From a virus, in the IMG/VR virus record IMGVR_UViG_3300025133_006759, positions 1-25,011 of that record: a DNA stretch of 25,011 nucleotides; one strand, written 5' to 3'. Under the pieces are notes generated by a model that was not told the origin of the DNA, searched no databases, and worked only from the letters and a program-made list of their open reading frames with translations. How positions within the stretch are numbered: the first letter of the stretch is position 1; each line of letters opens with the position of its first letter. Positions 16,027 to 22,687 of the stretch are shown here, in pieces. Both the position numbers and the translations under genes were made by a program.

Positions 16027-18942
16027 ATGAAGAAGCATAAGTTACAAGATAGACCTGCGGTCGCACCGGCTTTACCTAAAGAGTTAGAAGGTAAGAGTTT
16101 TTACGCGGCGAGGTCCTTAAAACAAAATCATCATCATCTGAACACGGGCCTCGCCTATGAGCAACGATACACACTGCTTGGGTGTTGGCCAGCACCGGAC
16201 AAAAGAGAGAGAGGCTCGCAGAGCGGAGCGCAGATGCACAAAGCTCTGGGACTGTTCTTCGATTTAGACTTCACCGACATCTTAACAAGTGACTCGAGAA
16301 TCCAAAACTCTCTAAGATCTGCACGCAAATGGATCTCTGACAATAACATCGCGCATATATATAGTCACTCAAGTGGATCTAAGATTGATGTCTCTGATGA
16401 TACGAAGGCACAAGATATCATCAAGGCGTGGCTCACATCATGGTCACCTCAAGAGATGATGAACCTCGTAAATGAGCATGTCCCTACAGTAATAGAGACG
16501 CTCAAACCCTACGCAGGGAAGCCTAATATAATAACGTATACAGGGACTGGAGCGCACATCCACTATTGGCTAAGTGATGTAGACGGATTCACGGATGCTG
16601 GGAAAGTCCTGTCTCCTGAAGGGGTCACGAACATCGCGATGTTCAAGTCTTGGTACAAAGCAGTGAACCAGGTGCTGCTGGACATACACGGGTTTCAGTT
16701 TGACCCCGCGAGATGCGATGTGGGGACAGCATGTACTAGAGATGTCAACAACATAAACAACAAAAACAGCGCAAATCCTAAAAAAGTAGAGGCTGTGTTA
16801 CCTCATCTCTGCACTGTGACATCGCGCTTGAGCATGTCTAACATCGTTTGGCCTGCGAATGTGACCGCGAAGAAGAAGATGTCCGCGAAACTCCGAGATG
16901 TACAAGGTCGTGAGTACGATCGAAGAGTAAAGCGCGTCCCAAAACATCTCGATCCGCTAGAGACCGTGACATACTCTAATAGTAAGCAAGAAGAAGTCAC
17001 TATTAGCGTTGAAGATCTGCACGCGCAGTGGGAGGCCCTGAAGAAGCAGGGAGATGTTAGGAACGACAATGGTGATAAGATCCCATGTCGCCTGAATTGG
17101 GTGAGCCACGGATCAATTAATAGCATCTGTCGTAGAGGCGATGACGGGCATCTTCTGTTTATTTGTGATGTCGATAAATATCTCAATGCAGAGGACCGGC
17201 ACGTCGCTGAGAAGAACGGGAAACTCGTAGGTTTATGGGTGTTTGGGTCTTCTCTACTCTCGGAGCTCCAAAGGGACGAGAAAGGGAGAGTGCTCTATCA
17301 TGGGACAAATCTACTCACGATCCTTAAAGGTGATCCTCGGACAGCAGGTAAAATAAGAGAGAATACTCGCAAAAAGAAGATCGAGATACACAGTGATATA
17401 GATGTCGCTGCGAACCCTGGTAACCGTCGAAAAGTGCGCCAAGCGAAGCGTAGAAAGTGGGTGTCTTTATCGGACAGGCACGCTGATTGGATCGGCATGG
17501 TGGTGATCGGTGAATACTTTGGAAAGATCCCTAACAAAGATAACACCTACGTCGCGATAGATTTGGTAGCCGCGACGAACGGATTTGACCCTGTCGCTGA
17601 TTGGGTAGAGACACTACAATGGGATGGACAACGGAGATTGGACGGTGAAGGAGCTTGGTTGCCTCGTATACTAGGTCTCAATAAGAGTCACGAGAAGTGG
17701 GACCTCTACTCTGTGTTTGGTAGGGCGTCAATGCTCGGTACGATGCGATATATCTTCGCTGATGATCAAGACTGTGTGAGCCAGCATACACTCACACTGA
17801 TGGGGCCTCAACGATCGGGTAAGTCAACATTCGCGGAGACCTTCGCAGCATGTGATTATATTGGCGCGGACTACTTCGCTGATCAAAATGTCAATTTAGA
17901 CGATAAGACCGCTGATATCATGGCCGTCGTGAGAGGCAAGTTCGTCATGGAGTTTCCTGAGAATGTAGCGTTCTCAAGGAAAGGTGACGAGCGTCAAAAG
18001 AACTTTATCTCACAAAAGAAGATGATCGGTAGACCTGCCTATGGGCGTAATATCGTCGAAGAGAATCGCGAAACGTACTTCATCAGTACAACGAATCATC
18101 ACACCCCTTTTAGTGACCCTACAGGGAATAGAAGATACCTCGCTATTGACCTATACAAAGATCTGAAGACGGGTACTGGTTATATCGATAACTCTTTGTT
18201 GCGCGATATGATCCCACAGTTATACGCCGAGGCTTATCACAGAGTCGTTCTAGGTATTGATATCCCGCACGACCGTAAAAACGATACACGACGGTACTGC
18301 GGAGAGCCTGTAGAGGATTGGAACCTCTCTCACGCAGAATCACTGATGAATGAGCAGTCGATCAAGACCAAGACGAGTGTTGATGAGCTCAAAGACGCGC
18401 TCGAAGAGATCTTTGAAGAGACGCTCGAAGCGGGTAATGTATGGGTACACTCTAAGATCCTCACAGCACGATTGGACGAAGAGTACGGTGTAAAGAGGGT
18501 GAACCCTCTGAAGAAACATAACCTGTTAGTCTCTTTAGGTTGGGAGCCTCAGAGGAATGGGAACTTGAGAGGTTGGGGATATGTAGGACAAGGACCCGAC
18601 CCTGAACCAAAGAAGGAGACAACAGCGCATAAAAAAGAGACCTCTGAGTGGGGCGTGAGTCCTAAAAAAGAGACCTCTGAGTGGGGCGTGAGTCCTAAAA
18701 AAGAGACCTCTGAGTGGGGCGCTAAACTTCCCGATGTCAATGAAAATAGAATTAAAATAGACACTATGGTCGCACAAACTTTTGAATTAGACCTCACAGA
18801 TGAAGAGAGGGCACGCATACAGAAGAAGAAACGTGTGTACGATAAATCTATAGGAGACCAAAGGAGACAAAAGATAAACAGAGAGGCCTTGATGATGGCA
18901 ATCAACGACATAAGACAAAAGAAAGCACGAGAAGAGACATGA
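16027..18942 (+). CDS. Primase-helicase fusion: AEP/PrimPol-like N-terminus and VirE/VapE-type ATPase C-terminus
   Basis: A 971-aa protein. The ATG at 16027 is chosen over an in-frame TTG at 15958, because AAGGAG lies ten bases upstream of it. The N-terminal part has the archaeo-eukaryotic primase pattern: FFDLDF (D79, D81), TGTGAHIHYW (about 172-181, sxH-type motif), then FDPARCDVGTACTRDVNN, resembling the 'D..R..GT.N.K' motif III. The C-terminal half is a VirE/VapE-type (PF05272-like) superfamily 3 ATPase: Walker A GPQRSGKST (593-601), the Walker B region FVMEFPEN, FISTTNHH as sensor, and TGNRRYLAID (arginine motif). It would prime and unwind DNA at the phage origin. Near the C-terminus is an 11-aa tandem repeat. 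The stop codon overlaps the next gene as ATGA. Confidence 0.9.
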   Translation: MKKHKLQDRPAVAPALPKELEGKSFYAARSLKQNHHHLNTGLAYEQRYTLLGCWPAPDKRERGSQSGAQMHKALGLFFDLDFTDILTSDSRIQNSLRSARKWISDNNIAHIYSHSSGSKIDVSDDTKAQDIIKAWLTSWSPQEMMNLVNEHVPTVIETLKPYAGKPNIITYTGTGAHIHYWLSDVDGFTDAGKVLSPEGVTNIAMFKSWYKAVNQVLLDIHGFQFDPARCDVGTACTRDVNNINNKNSANPKKVEAVLPHLCTVTSRLSMSNIVWPANVTAKKKMSAKLRDVQGREYDRRVKRVPKHLDPLETVTYSNSKQEEVTISVEDLHAQWEALKKQGDVRNDNGDKIPCRLNWVSHGSINSICRRGDDGHLLFICDVDKYLNAEDRHVAEKNGKLVGLWVFGSSLLSELQRDEKGRVLYHGTNLLTILKGDPRTAGKIRENTRKKKIEIHSDIDVAANPGNRRKVRQAKRRKWVSLSDRHADWIGMVVIGEYFGKIPNKDNTYVAIDLVAATNGFDPVADWVETLQWDGQRRLDGEGAWLPRILGLNKSHEKWDLYSVFGRASMLGTMRYIFADDQDCVSQHTLTLMGPQRSGKSTFAETFAACDYIGADYFADQNVNLDDKTADIMAVVRGKFVMEFPENVAFSRKGDERQKNFISQKKMIGRPAYGRNIVEENRETYFISTTNHHTPFSDPTGNRRYLAIDLYKDLKTGTGYIDNSLLRDMIPQLYAEAYHRVVLGIDIPHDRKNDTRRYCGEPVEDWNLSHAESLMNEQSIKTKTSVDELKDALEEIFEETLEAGNVWVHSKILTARLDEEYGVKRVNPLKKHNLLVSLGWEPQRNGNLRGWGYVGQGPDPEPKKETTAHKKETSEWGVSPKKETSEWGVSPKKETSEWGAKLPDVNENRIKIDTMVAQTFELDLTDEERARIQKKKRVYDKSIGDQRRQKINREALMMAINDIRQKKAREET
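18631..18720 (+). repeat. 33-bp tandem repeat, 2.7 copies, in the primase-helicase gene
   Basis: Copies start at 18631, 18664 and 18697 (the last is 24 bases). They are identical at DNA level and encode KKETSEWGVSP units in a polar linker between the ATPase part and the C-terminal tail. The perfect identity points to recent expansion. Confidence 0.95.
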
Positions 18943-19523
18943 CTGAGTTACGAATTTTAAACACTTACTTATCCGCGATGGATGAGCAGAGACAAGATAT
19001 GGTTGATGCAATCGATCACCACGATGAAGAGTATCTGGATTTGTTGTGTGGCCTCGGATTCGCGATCGCGAAGTTGAAGCACTACGCAGACTCAAAATTG
19101 CCTGATCCGCTCACAGAGACAAAATGGTATCAGGACGAGAAGCTGAACGGGGATCCTAAAGACATACTCAAATACATCTTCAAATGCGATGTACAGAGCG
19201 CCGGCGCGGATACTCTGATCAAAGCTCTACTGTTGAGCAGGATACCTACTCCTCCGGACAGCAGAAGCGCATTGAAGCCTTTACCGCAGGCAGACCTGCT
19301 CGAAATCGCACAATACTATTATAGCGATGTCACTATTGAACAGATCAAAGAGATTAAGAAGACCTTTGTCTCCACAAAGGATCGATTAGAGCAGATGTCA
19401 TACCCTACATCCGCGTTCTACAGGGAGTCCTACCTGGACAAACTTGAAGAGGCTTGCGAGCCTTATGTGCTTAAAGAAAGCGCGTTAGATAGGGCACACG
19501 CGATCCTTAAATTAAAAAAATAA
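18939..19523 (+). CDS. Hypothetical protein in the replication operon
   Basis: A 194-aa, mainly helical, charged protein, starting in a 4-base ATGA overlap with the primase-helicase stop, so coupled to it. It contains an acidic/His-rich N-terminal helix (AIDHHDEEYLDLL) and a Lys-rich C-terminus (AHAILKLKK). No motif is recognised. Coupling to the primase-helicase suggests a replication accessory such as a loader, but no loader signature is visible. Confidence 0.75.
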   Translation: MTELRILNTYLSAMDEQRQDMVDAIDHHDEEYLDLLCGLGFAIAKLKHYADSKLPDPLTETKWYQDEKLNGDPKDILKYIFKCDVQSAGADTLIKALLLSRIPTPPDSRSALKPLPQADLLEIAQYYYSDVTIEQIKEIKKTFVSTKDRLEQMSYPTSAFYRESYLDKLEEACEPYVLKESALDRAHAILKLKK

Positions 19524-19612
19524 AATAATTATTGAAAGAAGAGAATAGGTATGGTTTATATCTATTACTCGTTGTGAGAATTTAAGAACCCAGAAAAACA
19601 AGGACAAAAAAA

Positions 19613-20062
19613 ATGGGATTCAGAGAACAAGTTAAAAACAGTGAAGCTCGTAGACAGAGCGAATACTTCTCCCCTGGTCGCTACCTCGTAGAGATCCGAG
19701 ACTTCAAAGAGGGCGAGAACCGAAACGGGCGAGAGTTTGTTGTGCTCGAGACAAGTGTCCTCGACGCAGAAGATAAAACGATGCACCCTAAAGGCGCGGA
19801 GCGCACTTGGCTACAGATGACCGATCAAGACGCAGCGCCGCGTAACATCCGTGGATTCCTGTGCAAAGCCTTGAATGTGCCTGACACAGCCTTAAGTGAT
19901 GAGATGATCGATGCCGCGTTCGAGCCTGATGCTGACACCGGCAGAAGCCCGCTCTCAGGACTGAAGTTGTGCGTTCACGCGAGAGAGATCATCACCAAGC
20001 GCGGGACTCCTTTTACTCTGTGTGACTTTGTGAGCGTGGATCAAGACGCCACTGAGATCTAA
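19613..20062 (+). CDS. Possible single-stranded DNA-binding protein
   Basis: A 149-aa protein starting at the ATG at 19613 behind an A-rich leader with AAGGAC. The opening pattern, FSPGRYLVEIRDFKEGENRN followed by GREFVVLETSV, is what OB-fold phage ssDNA-binding or DUF669-type proteins look like (P-x-Y-x-v-x-I, then small charged loop, then beta strand). The C-terminal strand TPFTLCDFVSV fits a beta barrel. Length and position between primase and polymerase agree. No experimentally defined motif can be pointed to, so the call is tentative. Confidence 0.5.
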   Translation: MGFREQVKNSEARRQSEYFSPGRYLVEIRDFKEGENRNGREFVVLETSVLDAEDKTMHPKGAERTWLQMTDQDAAPRNIRGFLCKALNVPDTALSDEMIDAAFEPDADTGRSPLSGLKLCVHAREIITKRGTPFTLCDFVSVDQDATEI

Positions 20063-20137
20063 GGTGTGTCGCCCTAACCAAGCGCCCCTTTGGTGGGCAT
20101 ATTCCGAAAAACCTATAAAAAAGCAAAGGAGATGTCG

Positions 20138-20215
20138 ATGAGTAATCCTAATTACCCTTCAGGCACCGGGCGCCCCTCTGGCGGGGGCCGTGGTAACAGC
20201 CCTAAATCTAAATAA
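20138..20215 (+). CDS. 25-aa Gly/Pro/Ser-rich peptide
   Basis: A very short frame with a perfect AAGGAG site six bases before the ATG at 20138, which argues for translation. The peptide starts MSNPNYPSGTGRPSGGG and ends SPKSK. It is basic, unstructured, with no hydrophobic core. It is followed 24 bases later by an intrinsic terminator, so it closes the upstream transcription unit. Function unknown. Confidence 0.55.
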   Translation: MSNPNYPSGTGRPSGGGRGNSPKSK

Positions 20216-20232
20216 GTAATAAAGATTCAAGC

Positions 20233-20344
20233 CCAAATGAGCCTCTCGATTATGTGCTAGTCAGAGGCTTTTTTAGTATGAGAGAGGTCCAAATGAGCCT
20301 CTCGATTATGTGTTAGTTTTTTTCTTTTTTAGTATGAAAGAGGT
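20233..20344 (+). repeat. 56-bp imperfect tandem duplication containing terminator and micro-ORFs
   Basis: Copy 1 is 20233-20288, copy 2 is 20289-20344. They differ mainly where copy 1 has TCAGAGGCTT and copy 2 has a T-rich replacement, plus two point changes. Both copies keep a seven-codon frame (20237-20260 and 20293-20316) encoding MSLSIMC and stop, differing only by a synonymous TGC/TGT. Copy 2 of this frame has a GAGAGAGG site before its ATG. The end of copy 2 (AAAGAGG) is the ribosome binding site of the next gene. Confidence 0.85.
20240..20274 (+). terminator. Intrinsic terminator in first repeat copy
   Basis: Stem AGCCTCT (20240-20246) pairs with AGAGGCT (20263-20269) and is followed by a run of six T. 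The second repeat copy has lost the downstream stem half, so only copy 1 should terminate. It separates the PrimPol-SSB unit from the methyltransferase unit, perhaps with partial read-through. Confidence 0.8.
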
Positions 20345-20350
20345 CAAAAA

Positions 20351-20503
20351 ATGGAAACAGGTCAAATCCCAAAGACAGAAGAAGATAAAAAGAAGTTACT
20401 GAGCGAGCTCTATCGTTTATTGGTAGGCCGCGCCTGTGAGGAGACATTCAAGGATGCGTACCTCCTGTACTCACAAATCAAAGAAGAATTAGATAAAAGA
20501 TGA
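20351..20503 (+). CDS. 50-aa hypothetical protein
   Basis: Starts at the ATG at 20351 behind AAAGAGGTC. Highly charged and helical (KTEEDKKKLLSELYRLLVGR, later YLLYSQIKEELDKR). The stop overlaps the next small frame as ATGA. No family recognised, but composition, ribosome binding site and coupling support a real gene. Confidence 0.65.
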   Translation: METGQIPKTEEDKKKLLSELYRLLVGRACEETFKDAYLLYSQIKEELDKR

Positions 20504-20574
20504 CACCGTTCGTCATAATCTTCATCGTGACGATCGTCGCGATCTGGGTACTAGATGAACGCGGGATATTTTAG
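20500..20574 (+). CDS. 24-aa single-transmembrane peptide
   Basis: Starts in an ATGA overlap with the 50-aa gene. Residues 3-18 (PFVIIFIVTIVAIWVL) form one transmembrane helix with a short charged tail (DERGIF). Its stop codon is part of the TTTTAGGAG that serves the following double start. Small phage membrane peptides of this kind act as holins, antiholins or host-takeover factors; which applies is unknown. Confidence 0.5.
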   Translation: MTPFVIIFIVTIVAIWVLDERGIF

Positions 20575-21853
20575 GAGCAATAATGTGGGTAATACCAAAG
20601 AAATTAGACACCTCAGCTTATGTGCCGGATACGGTGGAATTGATCTCGGACTCTCAAGAGTTATCGAAGATATTAGAACGATCTGTTTTGTGGAGATCGA
20701 AGCCTTCGCCATCGAAAACCTGGTCGCGAAGATTGAAGCGGGATTGCTCGATCTCGCGCCTGTTTACACAGATCTTAAAACCTTCCCATTCGGAAAGTTT
20801 CGAGGATGCGTGGACATCCTCTCTGGAGGCTTCCCTTGTCAGCCCTTTAGCGTCGCCGGACAACGCGCAGGGACAGAAGACCCAAGACATTTATTCCCCT
20901 ACATTCTCAAAGGCATCACAGAATGTAGACCTCCCGTTGTTTTCCTTGAAAATGTCGAAGGAATCATCTCAAGTAAACTCAAAGGAGACCGCTGGAACGA
21001 TCCCGAAGGGACGCCCGTTCTGTTGCATGTCCTCAGAGAGCTGGAAAGAGTGGGTTACCAGGCGACGGCAGGAGTATTCAGTGCGGCTGAAGTCGGTGCG
21101 CCTCACCAAAGAAAAAGAGTGTTCATCGCAGCTGTGGATCTCACCGGCAGCACAAGCGAGCGCATCACAAGAGCCCTTATTCACCAAAGAGGGGGCGCCT
21201 TGGAAGGGCGACGGGCGGGCATATCGAGCGGACGGGACTCACAAATCGATGACACTAGACTTGCAAGCATATGCTACCCCGCAGGCCGAGGACAAGAGCA
21301 ATACGGATGGGAACCCCCAAGGACGGTGGGCAACGCCCAAAGCGACACCAACAGGGATGACAGCGAGAACGCGGGGACGCCCTATCGAGAAATCCACTCA
21401 TCTTACAACGCAAGTTTGGCTAGAGAATCAAGTGAATTGGGCAACGCCAACAGCGAGCGAAGGGAACAAGATCTCGAACAATCCCGAATCGAAGGGGCAG
21501 CGGGGGTTGTCCAACGACCCGGCGCTTCGTTGGACAACGCCGATCGCGAGGGATGTCTTCGAGATCTCGTTGACGAAGCCTGTAGCGATACGGAAGGACG
21601 GGAGATCGCGGATGGATACGATGCCTCGACAAGTGCATCCTCAACAAAAATACAGGGGCAAATTGAACCCGCGTTGGGTCGAAACTTTGATGGGAGTTTG
21701 TGTGGGGTGGACTATGCCAAGCTGTGCCTCTCCGTGGACAATAGAACGGACGAGCTCCGACTGCTCGGGAACGGAGTCGTGCCCGAGACAGCCGCGCGAG
21801 CATTCTATATCTTGTGGCGAGAATTGGCCTACGCCTCCCGCATGCTCCGCTAA
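20555..21853 (+). CDS. C5 cytosine-specific DNA methyltransferase
   Basis: A 432-aa Dcm-type enzyme that adds a methyl group to C5 of cytosine. Motif I is LSLCAGYGGIDLG (20-32), motif IV is GGFPCQPFSVAGQR with catalytic C95, motif VI is ENVEG (132-136), motif VIII is QRKRVFI (185-191), and motif X is GNGVVPETAARAF (from 405). Between VIII and X, where the target-recognition domain belongs, the sequence is unusually polar (R/S/D/E/G/N-rich, with VGNAQS, LGNANS and LDNADR repeats) and mirrors an overlapping frame. The ATG at 20555 has only a weak site. A GTG at 20585 is in frame and uses the AGGAG at 20573-20577, so the true start may be 20585. It may protect phage DNA from restriction. Confidence 0.9.
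   Translation: MNAGYFRSNNVGNTKEIRHLSLCAGYGGIDLGLSRVIEDIRTICFVEIEAFAIENLVAKIEAGLLDLAPVYTDLKTFPFGKFRGCVDILSGGFPCQPFSVAGQRAGTEDPRHLFPYILKGITECRPPVVFLENVEGIISSKLKGDRWNDPEGTPVLLHVLRELERVGYQATAGVFSAAEVGAPHQRKRVFIAAVDLTGSTSERITRALIHQRGGALEGRRAGISSGRDSQIDDTRLASICYPAGRGQEQYGWEPPRTVGNAQSDTNRDDSENAGTPYREIHSSYNASLARESSELGNANSERREQDLEQSRIEGAAGVVQRPGASLDNADREGCLRDLVDEACSDTEGREIADGYDASTSASSTKIQGQIEPALGRNFDGSLCGVDYAKLCLSVDNRTDELRLLGNGVVPETAARAFYILWRELAYASRMLR
20573..20587 (+). promoter_or_regulatory. Shared Shine-Dalgarno and ATGTG double start
   Basis: AGGAG (20573-20577) precedes ATGTG (20583-20587). ATG at 20583 opens the 576-aa frame and GTG at 20585 is in the methyltransferase frame, with spacings of about 5 and 7 bases. 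One ribosome binding site can therefore serve both overlapping genes. Confidence 0.6.
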
Positions 21854-22313
21854 AGATTCCAGCTATACAACCTATTTACGAAAGTGCATCAACCGCGTAA
21901 AAGCAGGTGGCGCTCCGTTTGCGCCCACGTTACAAGTCTCAGTAGAAAATCCAAACGCAGACACCTCTCTGTTCAAAGACTTAGATCTGAGTAAAGATAC
22001 GGAACAGTTAATAAAAGAGATAAAAGGAGAAAATTGGGCTACACCTACGACCCGAGACTGGAAGGGTGCGTATAGCGAAGAGAACCAGAAGAAGAAACCG
22101 AGAAATCTCTTGCTGGATCAAGTCAAAGCAGAGACAATTTTAGACCCTGTATTCGTCTATTTGGTTGCTTTATTAAAAAATGAAAACCCTAAAAAGGGGA
22201 TCGCGATACACATTTTATTGCTGAAACGTAACATAAATGTACAAAAATTGAGAAAAGAATATAGAATTGAAGAGTCACCGGAGTCTTATATAGAGCGCGT
22301 GCTGAATGCCTGA
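20583..22313 (+). CDS. W-x-TP-repeat protein overlapping the methyltransferase in another frame
   Basis: A 576-aa frame with a good AGGAG site, open for 1.27 kb inside the methyltransferase gene and 460 bases beyond its stop. It carries recurrent W-x-TP blocks: WATPKATPTG, NWATPTASEG, RWTTPIARDV, NWPTPPACSA and NWATPTTRDWKGAY. It also has KLNPRWVETLMGVCVGW (from residue 361) and a SLKMSKESS block followed by EEWVTRRRQEYSVR-like sequence. From memory, such WPTPxAxD / LNPxWVExLMG proteins occur in other phages and prophages, next to or annotated as cytosine methyltransferases, without a defined function. The part downstream of the methyltransferase stop keeps the same repeat type, and the stop overlaps the KTSC gene start (ATGCCTGA), both arguing for real translation. 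Residues ~1-190 largely shadow methyltransferase motifs and could be unselected. Confidence 0.65.
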   Translation: MWVIPKKLDTSAYVPDTVELISDSQELSKILERSVLWRSKPSPSKTWSRRLKRDCSISRLFTQILKPSHSESFEDAWTSSLEASLVSPLASPDNAQGQKTQDIYSPTFSKASQNVDLPLFSLKMSKESSQVNSKETAGTIPKGRPFCCMSSESWKEWVTRRRQEYSVRLKSVRLTKEKECSSQLWISPAAQASASQEPLFTKEGAPWKGDGRAYRADGTHKSMTLDLQAYATPQAEDKSNTDGNPQGRWATPKATPTGMTARTRGRPIEKSTHLTTQVWLENQVNWATPTASEGNKISNNPESKGQRGLSNDPALRWTTPIARDVFEISLTKPVAIRKDGRSRMDTMPRQVHPQQKYRGKLNPRWVETLMGVCVGWTMPSCASPWTIERTSSDCSGTESCPRQPREHSISCGENWPTPPACSAKDSSYTTYLRKCINRVKAGGAPFAPTLQVSVENPNADTSLFKDLDLSKDTEQLIKEIKGENWATPTTRDWKGAYSEENQKKKPRNLLLDQVKAETILDPVFVYLVALLKNENPKKGIAIHILLLKRNINVQKLRKEYRIEESPESYIERVLNA

Positions 22314-22665
22314 TACTTTCCAACCCTATGTACACGCTCCTACAGACACCCGCCTGGGCGATGTACTCTCCTCTTTCTTTCTTAAAGATCCACAAACAAA
22401 GCAAGAGGATCTCGAAGTCGTATTCGTAGCGAGCTCCAATATCGTTTGGATGTCCTATTCGACATCACGCAAAGAGATGACGATAGAGTTCCGGAAAGAC
22501 AATAAGCAAAGAGGCGGTGGCCCACGCTATGTCTATTATCATGTACCCTACGCTGTGTTCTTAGCTTTGAAACAATCAGGGAGTAAGGGCAGGTACTTCT
22601 ACTACAACATTAGAGGCCCCGGCAGAGTAGGGAAATCAAGATTCGCTTATCGAAGACTCAGATAA
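22306..22665 (+). CDS. KTSC-domain protein
   Basis: A 119-aa protein with a KTSC domain (PF13619) over residues ~42-110: ASSNIVWMSYSTSRKEMTIE for the first strands, YVYYHVPYAVFLAL for the 'Y.Y..VP..v...l' part, then SGSKGRYFYYNIRG for the closing 'S.G.yfn..Ir' part. KTSC domains are small, often nucleic-acid-associated modules found alone in phages or fused to lysyl-tRNA synthetase-type proteins; their activity is poorly defined. The first 40 residues contain an acidic linker. The gene starts inside the end of the W-x-TP ORF (8-base overlap), so its translation depends on that ORF being translated. Confidence 0.78.
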   Translation: MPDTFQPYVHAPTDTRLGDVLSSFFLKDPQTKQEDLEVVFVASSNIVWMSYSTSRKEMTIEFRKDNKQRGGGPRYVYYHVPYAVFLALKQSGSKGRYFYYNIRGPGRVGKSRFAYRRLR

Positions 22666-22687
22666 CAAAAGAACAAAGGACTAAGAC

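Noticed and set aside
18549-18911. Minus-strand frame with three LGLTPHSEVSF-like repeats
   Set aside because: Mirror of the 33-bp repeat in the primase-helicase gene; against the direction of the operon and without a start site.
21420-21803. 127-aa minus-strand frame inside the methyltransferase region
   Set aside because: Arg-rich shadow of a region already open in two plus frames; no ribosome binding site and opposite to operon direction.
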